NCBI GenBank assembly: GCA_021324015.1
Contig: JAJPJX010000028.1
Location: forward strand, 1 to 43,514
Length of the DNA stretch: 43,514 bases
Source: Solibacteraceae bacterium
Lineage (GTDB): Bacteria; Acidobacteriota; Terriglobia; Bryobacterales; Bryobacteraceae
Reading direction: 5' to 3'
In this document: one piece after another, positions 17,232 through 26,136 of the stretch
How positions within the stretch are numbered: position 1 is the stretch's first letter
Layout: each line of letters begins with the position of its first letter
Program-made: the position numbers and the translations under genes
The notes under the pieces: model-generated
What the model was told of the DNA's origin: nothing
Databases searched by the model: none
What the model saw: only the letters and a program-made list of their open reading frames with translations

Positions 17232-18746
17232 TCAGCGGGCGCCCGCGATCTTGAGCGTGTAGCACGGGCGCGCCGGCAAAGCCGCGGCCAAGGCTTCCGG
17301 GATGCGGATCCGCAAACGGTTGCCCTCCCGGTTGGCCGCCAGCGGCTCTCCGCCTTCGAGCAGGGTGACGCGCGCCCCGGAAGGCGCCTCGATCCCGTCG
17401 AGCACCACCTCCTTCGCCGGGCGGCGCGGCAGAATCGCGTACACCGCGTCGTCCTTGGCGGTGAAAAAGGCGTCTACGCGCGCGAAGCCGGCCGGCGGGG
17501 TGTCCACCAGCCGGGTAATGTCGTACTCCGCCTTGAACTCCTTCTCCTCGATCCTCGGGACGGTGCCCGCGCTCCACTGCCGCGCGTGCTTCCAGGCGCG
17601 GCTGCCGTAGATCGCCTCTCCGTTGGGGCGCAGCCAGTTGCCGATCTGAATCAGCCGTTCCTCCATGATCACCGGGATGCGCCCGTCCCCTGTCGGACCG
17701 ATATCCAGCAGCAGGTTGCCGCCGCGGCTCACGATGTCGATCAGCATCAGCAGGAGTTGCCGGTCGCTATGATAGTCGCCCAGCGTTTCGTTGCGGTTGT
17801 ACCCGTACGAGAATCCCATCCCGCGGCTCTCCTCCCACGGGTGGCTGCTCTGCTGCATGCCCGACGTGTATTCCGTGGTGTAGTATCCGCCATGCTTGTG
17901 GCGGCAATCTTTCCCCCAACGGTCGTTGATCACCACCTCGTCGCGCACCGGCGATTCGTTGAAGAGCCATTCCAGGAGTTCGGGGCTGCGCCATTCGGCG
18001 CTGTCCATGTCCCACTCCCCGTCGGAGAAAATGATGCTCGGCCGGGAGTGCGTCACCACGTCCTTGAACTGCGGAAACAGGTGCTCGGCCACGTAGCGCT
18101 TGCGGTCCGCGAGCCACAGCGGGTTGTACCATTCATAGAGCGAATAGTAGATCCCCATGTGAAGCCCCCGGCGGCGTCCGGCCTCGCTCAGGTCCAGCAG
18201 TAGGTCGCGCCTTGCTCCCACATCCACGCTGTTCCACGGGCGTCCCCAGGCGCGGTTGGCCTCGGCGCTGCGCCACAGGCAAAAGCCCTCATGGTGCTTG
18301 GAAGTGAGCGCGACGTAGCGCGCGCCGGAGCGCACGAACACGTCTGCCCAGTGGTCCGGGTCGAACAGTTCCGCCCGGAACAGGGGCGCAAAATTCTGGT
18401 ACGGGAAGTCCGCCCCGTAGACGCGCCGGTGGAACTGCCAGGTGTGCGCGCCCGGGCCGGACGGCCGGTCCGCCTGTTTGCCCCGCGTGAGCGAGTTCCA
18501 ATACCATTCGGCGTACGGCGTTTCGTCCTTCTCGTGCACGGGCGCGAAAGCCGGCACCGAGTAAACACCCCAGTGGATAAAAATGCCGAACTTGGCATCC
18601 CTGTACCAGGTGGGCGTCGGACGGCGGTCGATGGAATCCCAGGTCGGCTCGTAACGGGCCGCGGCGGGGCCCCCGGCTGCAAGCCCGAGGGGAACGGCCG
18701 CACAGGAACGCAACAGGTCTCGTCTTCGCATGGCCTCGTTGGTCAT
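17232..18746 (-). CDS. Alpha-L-fucosidase, GH29 family, exported
   Basis: 504-residue glycoside hydrolase family 29 protein, expected to release terminal alpha-L-fucose by a retaining mechanism. Seen: a Tat-like leader (MRRRDLLRSCAAVPLGLAAG), WYRDAKFGIFIHWGVYSVPAF, the YVALTSKHHEGFCLW motif, IIFSDGEWD with the likely nucleophile Asp242, and GGNLLLDIGPTGDG. A C-terminal beta-sandwich begins at about 410. The start is ATG 18746; ATG 18731 is an equally possible start that begins right at the arginines. The gene order on this strand is isomerase-like, secreted beta-rich protein, then fucosidase with 37 bases between. Use on fucosylated plant or bacterial glycans is inference. Confidence 0.93.
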   Translation of the reverse strand: MTNEAMRRRDLLRSCAAVPLGLAAGGPAAARYEPTWDSIDRRPTPTWYRDAKFGIFIHWGVYSVPAFAPVHEKDETPYAEWYWNSLTRGKQADRPSGPGAHTWQFHRRVYGADFPYQNFAPLFRAELFDPDHWADVFVRSGARYVALTSKHHEGFCLWRSAEANRAWGRPWNSVDVGARRDLLLDLSEAGRRRGLHMGIYYSLYEWYNPLWLADRKRYVAEHLFPQFKDVVTHSRPSIIFSDGEWDMDSAEWRSPELLEWLFNESPVRDEVVINDRWGKDCRHKHGGYYTTEYTSGMQQSSHPWEESRGMGFSYGYNRNETLGDYHSDRQLLLMLIDIVSRGGNLLLDIGPTGDGRIPVIMEERLIQIGNWLRPNGEAIYGSRAWKHARQWSAGTVPRIEEKEFKAEYDITRLVDTPPAGFARVDAFFTAKDDAVYAILPRRPAKEVVLDGIEAPSGARVTLLEGGEPLAANREGNRLRIRIPEALAAALPARPCYTLKIAGAR

Positions 18747-18783
18747 CCTACCAGTTCCCTGCCTCCGAAATTCGCCGCACGCC

Positions 18784-19632
18784 TCACGGGCGCCCCGGCG
18801 CTTCGGCGGAACACAGGCGGTAGATCAGGTCGCGGACGTGCAAATACCATTCGCTGCCGCCGCCGTTCGCCGCGACTTGCTGCTTCAGCCGGGGGATGAG
18901 GCCTTCGACATCCAGCGATCCGGCCAGCGTCAAGTCCTGCTCGGCATTCCGGCGGACCACCTCCCGCAGCGTGCCCGGCGCGTTGAAGTCCGGAGCCTCC
19001 TCGCGGGCGGCAGGCTGTTTCCCCCGGCTCTCCAGAAACTCCAGCAGAACGTCCGCCGCCGCTTCGTCCGAGGGCCGGTCGATCGCCGGAAGCGGCTGCC
19101 TGGACCGGCGGCGCGCCTCGGGTACCACCGCGGGCAGGATGCGCAGTTCCATCGGCCAGATCGTCCAGCCGCCGGCCTTCAACTGGATCTCCAGGCGCAG
19201 CCTGCCGGGAGGTGTCTCGGGCGGCGCCCAGATGTCCAGCAGGTAGGCCCGCGCCGTCTGGCCCGGGATGGCTGCTTCCGGATCCGGCAGCACGCCGAAA
19301 TCCGGCAGCCGCACAGGCTTCAGGGCGTCGGGAATCCAGGCGCCGTTCACCTCGGCGAATTCCTCCTTATACACGCTGGTACGTAACTCGCCCGGCGGAT
19401 TCGTGCCCACAAACAGAAAGTAATTCGCCCGCTCCGCGCGCACCACGATGTGGAAAGACGCAAAGCCGTTTCGGACCAGCGCCGGCGAGAGCAGTTCGCG
19501 TGGTTCGGGGGTCTGGTCGGAGAGCAGCACCTCGCCTCGGGGATCCACCCGCAGGAACTCCGAGTGAATCTCCAGGTTCTGGCCGGCAAGGGGAACCACC
19601 ACCAGCCAGCCGGCGAGCAGAATGCGTACCAC
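18784..19632 (-). CDS. Secreted beta-rich hypothetical protein
   Basis: 282-residue exported protein I do not recognise with certainty. Start is GTG 19632, eight bases after the stop of the isomerase-like gene; translation opens with a signal peptide (VVRILLAGWLVVVPLAGQ). Upstream in-frame sequence only shadows the isomerase-like gene. The middle has LLDIWAPPETPPGRLRLEIQL followed by WPMELRILPAVVP, a pattern seen in the N-terminal beta-sandwich domains of GH123-like/DUF4091 proteins, but no catalytic barrel follows. The C-terminal 90 residues are helical and charged. It sits between a sugar-isomerase-like gene and a fucosidase, so a carbohydrate-related role is a fair guess and no more. Confidence 0.75.
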   Translation of the reverse strand: MVRILLAGWLVVVPLAGQNLEIHSEFLRVDPRGEVLLSDQTPEPRELLSPALVRNGFASFHIVVRAERANYFLFVGTNPPGELRTSVYKEEFAEVNGAWIPDALKPVRLPDFGVLPDPEAAIPGQTARAYLLDIWAPPETPPGRLRLEIQLKAGGWTIWPMELRILPAVVPEARRRSRQPLPAIDRPSDEAAADVLLEFLESRGKQPAAREEAPDFNAPGTLREVVRRNAEQDLTLAGSLDVEGLIPRLKQQVAANGGGSEWYLHVRDLIYRLCSAEAPGRP

Positions 19633-19640
19633 GGCGCCGC

Positions 19641-20558
19641 TCAGACCTGCTCGATCACCTGGAGCAGCGCCTGAAGGGAAGTCCGGCTGGCATACGCCTT
19701 GCCCCGCGGGCTCTTCCAGTGAGTCTCCAGCGTGAAGGTTCCCTGATAGCCGTCCTTCAGCAGGGCGCGGATCTGGCCCAGGTTGTCGAACTCTCCGCTG
19801 CCCACCGCCGCCCATTCCACCTTGCCGTCCGGCCGGTGGCGATAGTCCCGCAGGTGGACGTGAAAAATTCGCGCGGGATCCAGCTTGCGGTAGCCGTCCG
19901 GGAAGGATCGCTCCCCCGAGGCGCCCGCATTGTTCGGATCCCAGGTGAGTCCGAGGTTCTCCTCCTTGACGTGGGCGAGCAACTCGGCTGCTTCGGCGCC
20001 GGTCGAAATATAGCTGCTCCCCACGTTCTCCAGCGCCAGCCGCAGACCGCGAGCCCTGGCGCGCCGCGCGGCCTCGCGTACCAGCTCGTAAATGCGGGGA
20101 TAGGCGCCTCGGTCCGGCGCCTGCCCGGCCGCATACGTGAACCCGAACACGCGGACCTTGTCCGTGCCGAAGATCCTGGCGCGCTCCATGGCCGCGTTCA
20201 GCACCTCCCATTGCGCGTCGAGCGCGCGCCGGCCCTCGCCCGTCTCCGCCGGCAGCGGAACCTTGAAAAACGGCGTGCCTTCGATGGACACCCGCACCCC
20301 GTGCTCCGCGAAGATGGCCTGCGCCTCGCGGATCTTCTCCAGCGGCTGCACGGTGTTGTACTGGTTCCAGATCGAGCGCACTTCGGCCCACTTCAGGCCA
20401 AACTCGCGCAGGAAGCGCACCGCGGCGAGAACATCTTCATCAATCTCGTCGGTGGTCACGCCCAGCCGGATCTGCGCGAGCGGCATGGCCCGTAGGCGTC
20501 CGGCCAAAACCGTGAGGGCGGATACACTCAGCAAATCGCGGCGGGAGCACAATTTCAT
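19641..20558 (-). CDS. Sugar phosphate isomerase/epimerase-like TIM-barrel protein, exported
   Basis: 305-residue xylose-isomerase-like TIM-barrel protein. Seen: the usual metal-ligand positions of the family as Glu in LALENVGSSY, Asp in LTWDPNNAG, His in FHVHLRDYRH and Glu in FTLETHW, so the active site looks complete. Unlike cytosolic members it has an N-terminal twin-arginine-like leader (CSRRDLLSVSALTVLAG), as is frequent in Acidobacteria and Planctomycetes. Start is ATG 20558. It is the first gene of a three-gene minus-strand set with the beta-rich secreted protein and the GH29 fucosidase. Epimerase, isomerase and endonuclease IV-like folds share this domain; a sugar substrate is inferred from context. 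Confidence 0.9.
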   Translation of the reverse strand: MKLCSRRDLLSVSALTVLAGRLRAMPLAQIRLGVTTDEIDEDVLAAVRFLREFGLKWAEVRSIWNQYNTVQPLEKIREAQAIFAEHGVRVSIEGTPFFKVPLPAETGEGRRALDAQWEVLNAAMERARIFGTDKVRVFGFTYAAGQAPDRGAYPRIYELVREAARRARARGLRLALENVGSSYISTGAEAAELLAHVKEENLGLTWDPNNAGASGERSFPDGYRKLDPARIFHVHLRDYRHRPDGKVEWAAVGSGEFDNLGQIRALLKDGYQGTFTLETHWKSPRGKAYASRTSLQALLQVIEQV

Positions 20559-20698
20559 CTCGAAATTATAGCCCTACATTCCCGGGTGCGGGGGGCCTGC
20601 GGCCCTGACCTGGCTTGCGGTACACTATAAGAAGTATTGCGCTGAATTTCGTTTGCTTTTTGTGCGGAGTGGGCACCCGAATTCCGGCGGCATTTAAT

Positions 20699-21019
20699 AT
20701 GGATCCGCTGCTCCAATTGCAGATCGACCACCTGGAACAGAAGTTCCGGGAAATCGAGCCGCGGGCCGGCATACACCCGGAAGCCAGGGAGCTGTGCATC
20801 GAGGCGCTCACCTGCGAACTGCCGCGGTTGCGCGAGTACGGTCTTTCCGGTAGCAGCCGGCAGGCGACCGAGACTCTGCTCGCCGCCTCGCACTCGTACC
20901 ACCTGGTCGCGTCCCGCATCGCGGAAGCCGAAAAGATCCGGCAGATGATGGACGTCGCGTTTACGCGCACGGCCGAATCGTTTCTGGCGAAGCATCCCTC
21001 CGCCGCACCCCAATCCTGA
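20699..21019 (+). CDS. Small helical protein of unknown function
   Basis: 106-residue protein not recognised. It starts at ATG 20699 (MDPLLQLQIDHLEQKF); an in-frame start at 20615 would add 28 hydrophobic residues of doubtful meaning. Sequence is rich in Leu, Glu, Ala and Arg, with no transmembrane segment, and predicts as mostly alpha-helical. It carries two cysteines close together (LCIEALTCELP). It lies alone on the plus strand between two minus-strand groups, with its stop six bases from the convergent gene at 21026. Coding character is supported by the high third-position GC and clean frame. Confidence 0.7.
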   Translation: MDPLLQLQIDHLEQKFREIEPRAGIHPEARELCIEALTCELPRLREYGLSGSSRQATETLLAASHSYHLVASRIAEAEKIRQMMDVAFTRTAESFLAKHPSAAPQS

Positions 21020-21025
21020 TTTCGA

Positions 21026-23152
21026 TCATTCGATCGGAATGGCATCTCCGTGCCAGGGAAACGCATAGCTGGGGCGGTTGGCGAACCGCCGCATGCCCAA
21101 CTCCAGGGTTAGTCCGGTGCCCGGCGCAAGCCGCACGGCGAAGAATTTGCGGTTTACGTCCACACTGCGCTCCGCGAGGGTGAAAGCCGGGCGGGCGAAG
21201 TGGTCCGGCTGCAGTGGCTCGGGATCCGTGCGCACCTGGTATTTCACCCTTGTGAACTGGTGCTCGCCGAAAGCGCCCCCCTGCACGATCACCTCGCGGG
21301 TTTCAAACGGACTCAGGTTGATCAGCTCGAGCACCGCTCGATTCGCCTCCACGCGGGTCACCAGCGCCGCCACGTCCGGGGGAAGCCCGGGCCGCCGCCG
21401 CGCCGGATCGAAATAGCGCACGGTGGCGTGCAGCAGGCCGCCGTTGTACATGATCTGCGGCGCGCCCAGGGTGAGCTGCACCAGCGCCTCGGTAGTCACC
21501 GGGTTGATGGTCTGCCAGTGATGCTCGTGTACGTGCGTCAGCGTTGCCTCCGCCGGGTCGATCTTCTCCGTTCCCCGCGGGTCGTATTCCAGCAGCAGAA
21601 CGTTGCGCCGGATCTGGTCCAGCTTCCAGGCCGCCTGGCCGTAGCTCTCCCGCAGAATCTTTTCCGGATAATCCGGATTCGCGCCGGCCAGAAAGCGCAG
21701 CCAGGGCCCCTCGTGGCTGCGGTCCTCTTTGTTGCGAATGTTGGCGACCTTGTTCCAGTCGGCCAGACCCTCCACGTCGCAGTTCCAGCAATCCTCGCGC
21801 GGCTCCGGCAGCGACGCATATCCGCGATTCGGGTAGGGCGACTGCGTGGCGATATTCCAGTCTTGGGTGCTCGCCAGGCGCAGCGTTTCCAGCCGCTGCC
21901 AGTCCGCCGGACTCTGGGAGAGGTACCAAAGCGAGGCAGGCAGCGAGCGGTCAATGGGCTGGAACGCGTACCAGCCGCGATCTCCCTTTTTGTACGGGAC
22001 CAGGAATGCCCCGTTGACCGTCTTCCCCAGGGCGATCAAGTGGTCCATGTTCGAGCGCGGCAACTCCAGGTAGTGCGCGTCGCCTCCCGACACCAGCATG
22101 GCCGTGGCTCCGCCGATCTGCAACGCCATGCCGATGCTGTAATAGCCGTGCGGCCAGTGCCAGCCGTATTGCCCGCCCCACCACTTCCCGTTCTGGTACT
22201 CGCCGGCTTTCCCCGATAAGCCGATATTGTCCGGCGTGATGCCGCCGTTCTGCCGGGTCCTCTCAATCCATGCTTCCACGTAATTCTTCACCCATTCCGC
22301 ATACTTACGCTCGCCGGTGTAGAGGTAGGCGTTGGCTACCAGCGCGGTGGCGGACAGGTTGGCCGGCACATCCCCGCGCAGCATCCGCTCCGCCATGGCC
22401 CGACCCATGCGGCGGGCGTTCTCCGGGTCCTTCAGGTCCTCCATGCTGCGGATTCCCGGCAAATCCTCCAGGGGAAGACCATAGGTCGCCATCCCCTTGG
22501 ACCAGCCATACGGCGCGGCCTTCTGCGGATCCCCGAAGGCCGGACCCAGGCTGCCGGTATGCGGAGAACGGATCAACCTGAGCTTCGCATCATAATTGGG
22601 AGCTTCCGGCTCTTCGTTCAGGTACAGGCCGGCAAATCGCTTGGCTCGCGCGACGTTTTCGTGGTCCGTGGGATCCGCCAGGCCCAGGAAATAGAAGTAC
22701 AGCATGCCCTCGCCCAGGTGAAACCAGTCGCCTTGCTTGGCGAACTCGTGGTGCAGGACACCGAAGTCGTAGGTAAGCTGCCGCGTGGTGGCGTTCCATT
22801 CCCGGAAAGAGACCTCGCGCAGCCGCGCGTCGCCGCCCAGGGCATAGAGCAGGGGCAGATTGTAGAAGCTCTCGGGCAGATCGTCGAGTGAAGCGCCGCC
22901 GCTGGTCTTCCAGATCAGCGTGCCTCCGCTGCGCGTGTAGCGCGCCGTATAGTCCAGGGCGGCACGGCTCAGCACGTCGATCAGGCGCCGCTCCAGGGCG
23001 GCCCATCCCGGAGGAGCTACGGGCACGTTGGATTCGATCCGCGTAATGCCCGGCGCCTCCGCGCTCTCCTGCTCGGCGGCGCTCCCCCGCGGCGCGCAGG
23101 CGGCCCATAGCAGGACCATGCACGCCAGAATCTTACCGCTCGCCAGGCGCAC
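21026..23152 (-). CDS. Large secreted or lipoprotein (alpha/alpha)-barrel-like protein
   Basis: 708-residue exported protein. Start is GTG 23152 with a strong AAGGAGGT seven bases upstream. The leader ends at LLWAAC-APRG, a plausible lipobox with Cys19. The body has repeated helix pairs with aromatic-rich turns (WFHLGEGMLYFYFLGL, WWGGQYGWHWPHGYYSIG, WNCDVEGLADWNKVANIRN), suggesting an (alpha/alpha)6 toroid like those of many glycoside hydrolases and polysaccharide lyases. The last 170 residues are beta-rich. I cannot assign a family. It is the last gene of the minus-strand group kinase, MFS, dimethylformamidase-like, this one (87 bases gap). Confidence 0.85.
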   Translation of the reverse strand: MRLASGKILACMVLLWAACAPRGSAAEQESAEAPGITRIESNVPVAPPGWAALERRLIDVLSRAALDYTARYTRSGGTLIWKTSGGASLDDLPESFYNLPLLYALGGDARLREVSFREWNATTRQLTYDFGVLHHEFAKQGDWFHLGEGMLYFYFLGLADPTDHENVARAKRFAGLYLNEEPEAPNYDAKLRLIRSPHTGSLGPAFGDPQKAAPYGWSKGMATYGLPLEDLPGIRSMEDLKDPENARRMGRAMAERMLRGDVPANLSATALVANAYLYTGERKYAEWVKNYVEAWIERTRQNGGITPDNIGLSGKAGEYQNGKWWGGQYGWHWPHGYYSIGMALQIGGATAMLVSGGDAHYLELPRSNMDHLIALGKTVNGAFLVPYKKGDRGWYAFQPIDRSLPASLWYLSQSPADWQRLETLRLASTQDWNIATQSPYPNRGYASLPEPREDCWNCDVEGLADWNKVANIRNKEDRSHEGPWLRFLAGANPDYPEKILRESYGQAAWKLDQIRRNVLLLEYDPRGTEKIDPAEATLTHVHEHHWQTINPVTTEALVQLTLGAPQIMYNGGLLHATVRYFDPARRRPGLPPDVAALVTRVEANRAVLELINLSPFETREVIVQGGAFGEHQFTRVKYQVRTDPEPLQPDHFARPAFTLAERSVDVNRKFFAVRLAPGTGLTLELGMRRFANRPSYAFPWHGDAIPIE

Positions 23153-23239
23153 TCTATGACCTCCTTAGCCGGCGCATGTTCACCATGCATCCGCGCACAG
23201 GATAGCAGTTTCCCCAAAACCTTGTGGCGATCTGCGGCG

Positions 23240-24769
23240 TTACTCCAGGAACCGCCTGAGGACGTTGGCGGTGATCCGGGAAACCAGCGGATCGACGATA
23301 ATCGAGAGCGTCCAACACAGCGAGCCGGCGGAGAACACCGCTCCCCCGCCCGCGGTCTCGAAGAAGACCAGGTCCGCGCCGCTGGCTTCCGGATTGTCGC
23401 CTTTGGCCAGGTGGCGCAGGTTCGCCGGGGAATCCTTCGAAATCTTGTCCAGTTCATGGCCCGAGGCGCCCCCGGGACAGCGTTCGTGCAGGCTGAGATG
23501 ACCGAAGCGGTCGCCGCGGCCCAGGCCGGTTCCGGCAAAGGCCCAGTGGCGTTCGTCCATCACCACGTAGGGCGCGCCGGACTGGTAGCCGGAATGGCTG
23601 TATTCCACCCCCAGCAGCCGGGCTTGGGATTCCTGGCGATGCTTGGCGTCGCCTTCCCGCCGGCAGAGCATCGTGAATTCGTCGGTAAACTCCACTTCCG
23701 CCAGCATGCCGCAGCCGCCCAGGTAAAGCAGCCGGCCACCCCGCTCGAAGACCCACTCCTTCACCCGAAAATACATCTCCGCCGACCAATACTCCGGGTG
23801 TGTATTCAGCACCAGCACCCGATACGCATCCAGCGGCAGGCGCCCGAAGTGCAGTTCGGTTTCCGAATACAGATCGTACGCAAAGCCTTCACGCTCCAGC
23901 CAGCCCAGCAGGCGCCATTCGGCGGGCGCCATGGCGGACGCCAGCCGGCCTTCCACCGGATCGCTGATACGGGCATCCTCTGGAACCACGTTGAACAATT
24001 CCGGCCGCTCGAAAGAAATCGGCGCGGAGGTCTCTTCATACGGCCACGTGCCCGGCTGCGTAAAGCGCGCCACGTCCTGGCGGGCGTGCACCACCGGCCG
24101 CGCGGGAAGACCGTCCTGGTTCACGTAATTGCTGCGGCCGCCGAAGTGGTTGTAGGCGTTCCAGGTGATATTGGAGGCCAGCACCGCGAGGCTCGTCCGG
24201 GGCGCCGCCGGCTGCACAATCCAGGGAAACGAAAAGAACCCGCCGGATTCCGTGCGGGCGTGGAAGTAATACAGCCCGCTGGGCTCCGGCGCCGTCACCA
24301 GTTGGCGGTGCCATTGCAGGTTGTAACCGGTCTGGTTCCACTGAATCCCGCCCGCCACCCAGTCGCCGTCCGGAGTGATCTGAAGCGTCGGCCGCGGCCC
24401 GTGATCGTCGTACCAGCCCAGGTTGCGGATGAAATCCTTGCGCGCGCCGTATCTCCACAGCCCCAGCTTGTAAGCCTCCGGCGAATGCACGCGAAACTCC
24501 GCGCGGCTGCCGGCGGCCGCCCACTTCGGCCAGGCGTAGCCCAGCAGGCGGATCGAGAGCAGGCGAAACTGGTAGGGCACACCATTCCCGATTTCGACCT
24601 GTACGCGCTTCGGGCTGAAGCCCGCCTTGGCCAGCGTGACCTCGTAGCGGCCCGGCGGCAGATCGGCATACACCGCGCCGGACGCCCGCGAGCGGGCTTC
24701 CACCGAGACTGCCCCGCTGCGAAACTCCAGCAGCACATCGCTCAAGGCGAGATAATTTTCATCGCTCAC
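23240..24769 (-). CDS. N,N-dimethylformamidase beta-subunit-like protein
   Basis: 509-residue protein resembling the large-subunit C-terminal region of N,N-dimethylformamidase. Seen: a short N-terminal beta-sandwich like a carboxypeptidase-regulatory/PEGA domain (about 15-70, VYADLPPGRYEVTLAKAGFSP), then WNAYNHFGGRSNYVNQDG, VLVLNTHPEYWSAEM and FERGGRLLYLGGCGML, the family's characteristic glutamine-amidotransferase-like pattern. No signal peptide is visible. Start is GTG 24769, eight bases after the MFS stop, so translation is likely coupled. Many proteins of this family act on substrates other than formamides; amide hydrolysis is family-based inference. Confidence 0.85.
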   Translation of the reverse strand: MSDENYLALSDVLLEFRSGAVSVEARSRASGAVYADLPPGRYEVTLAKAGFSPKRVQVEIGNGVPYQFRLLSIRLLGYAWPKWAAAGSRAEFRVHSPEAYKLGLWRYGARKDFIRNLGWYDDHGPRPTLQITPDGDWVAGGIQWNQTGYNLQWHRQLVTAPEPSGLYYFHARTESGGFFSFPWIVQPAAPRTSLAVLASNITWNAYNHFGGRSNYVNQDGLPARPVVHARQDVARFTQPGTWPYEETSAPISFERPELFNVVPEDARISDPVEGRLASAMAPAEWRLLGWLEREGFAYDLYSETELHFGRLPLDAYRVLVLNTHPEYWSAEMYFRVKEWVFERGGRLLYLGGCGMLAEVEFTDEFTMLCRREGDAKHRQESQARLLGVEYSHSGYQSGAPYVVMDERHWAFAGTGLGRGDRFGHLSLHERCPGGASGHELDKISKDSPANLRHLAKGDNPEASGADLVFFETAGGGAVFSAGSLCWTLSIIVDPLVSRITANVLRRFLE

Positions 24770-24777
24770 GTATCCGG

Positions 24778-26133
24778 CTAAGATGGCGTCACCTCACTTC
24801 CGGCGGCGGGCCGGCTGGGATCCAGCACGGCCCAGCTTAACGCAGCCGCCCCATAAATTCCGGCGAACAGGAACAGAATCCAGTTCCAGTCGCCCGCGGA
24901 CTGTTGCACATAGCTAAACAGGTACCCTACGGCCACGGGGGAGGTCATGTCTCCCACCACGCCGGCCATATTCATCAGTGCAAAGACGATGGCCGTGTAC
25001 CGCCCGCTGATGTCCATGGTGCCGGCCCAGGCGCAAGGGCCGGAGACCCCCATGAAAAAAGAGCCGAAGCTGATGACCAGTACCGCTCCCAGGGGGCTGC
25101 GGGCCCACGCGGCCGCCAGCGTCGCCGCGCCGCACAGCACCATGGCGGCGGTTGCAGTCCCCGAGCGGCTCAAGCGCTTGCTGCCGGTCCGCCGCATGAT
25201 CCGGTCGACAATGACCCCACCCGCCAGCGACCCCGCCACCACACCGGCCAGAGGAATCATGGTCAGCATCCCGGCTTCAGTCACCCGCAAAGCGTGCGCA
25301 TACTGCAGGTACGCCGGAAACCACGTGATGAAAAAGGCATAGCCGAACGATCGGAACAGCGACTGGCTGCAGATCGCCCATAGACTGGGACTGCGCAGCA
25401 TGGCCCGCGCCACCGCCAGGCCTGTCCTCCGGTCAGCCGGAGCGGCGCCATCCGCCCGGACTTCGTGTGGCGGGCGGCCTGCCTCGATCAGCCCTGCTTC
25501 AGAGGCGTTCACCCACGGGTGCTCCTCCGGCCGGTCGCGGAACACGGCGAAAAAGAGGATCGCCCAAACGACTCCCGCCAGGGAGTACAGGGCGAAGACC
25601 GGCCGCCAGCCGGCCGCCGGCAGCAGCCAGGCCGTCAGGCCGCTGGCCAGCACCGCCCCCACCGACATGCTGCTCGCCACCAGGGCGCTGGCCGTGCCCC
25701 GGCCGCTCTCCGGAATCCAGTCCGCCAGCACCTTCGAGCAGCACGGCACCAGGCCGGCCTGGGCCAGCCCGAACCCCAGGCGCGCTGACCACAGGCTCCC
25801 CACAGAGTGCGCCGCGCCGCTCCACAAAGTGCACAGCGACCAGGCAACGCTCAGCGCCGGCAGTGCGGCCCGGCAGCCGAACCGGTTACCCAGCCATCCG
25901 CCAGGCGCTTGAAAGAGGAAATACCCCAGCGAAAACGCGGCAAACACGCTTCCCATGCGCTCGTTGCTTAAACCCAGCTCACTTTGGATGGTCGTGGCGG
26001 CAGTCGAAATACAAACCCGTGTCAGGTAGGCGCAAAAAGCGGCCAGTCCGAGCAGGAGGACCACCAGGTAGCGGACGCGCGTGGGATCGCCCGGGCGAAT
26101 CCGGCTGGGAGCAGCCGCGGAGGGAACCGTCAT
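24778..26133 (-). CDS. MFS transporter, anion:cation symporter-like
   Basis: 451-residue inner-membrane major facilitator with 12 predicted helices. Seen: VLLLGLAAFCAYLTRVCIS in helix 1, GYFLFQAPGGWLGNRFG in the loop 2-3 region, and GFGLAQAGLVPCCSKVLADWIPESGRGTASA, a pattern typical of the ACS/glucarate-hexuronate transporter group. A long central loop separates the halves. Start is ATG 26133, three bases after the kinase-like stop; the downstream gene follows after eight bases. Likely substrate class is an organic anion such as a sugar acid; inference from family resemblance only. Confidence 0.92.
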   Translation of the reverse strand: MTVPSAAAPSRIRPGDPTRVRYLVVLLLGLAAFCAYLTRVCISTAATTIQSELGLSNERMGSVFAAFSLGYFLFQAPGGWLGNRFGCRAALPALSVAWSLCTLWSGAAHSVGSLWSARLGFGLAQAGLVPCCSKVLADWIPESGRGTASALVASSMSVGAVLASGLTAWLLPAAGWRPVFALYSLAGVVWAILFFAVFRDRPEEHPWVNASEAGLIEAGRPPHEVRADGAAPADRRTGLAVARAMLRSPSLWAICSQSLFRSFGYAFFITWFPAYLQYAHALRVTEAGMLTMIPLAGVVAGSLAGGVIVDRIMRRTGSKRLSRSGTATAAMVLCGAATLAAAWARSPLGAVLVISFGSFFMGVSGPCAWAGTMDISGRYTAIVFALMNMAGVVGDMTSPVAVGYLFSYVQQSAGDWNWILFLFAGIYGAAALSWAVLDPSRPAAGSEVTPS

Positions 26134-26136
26134 GCC

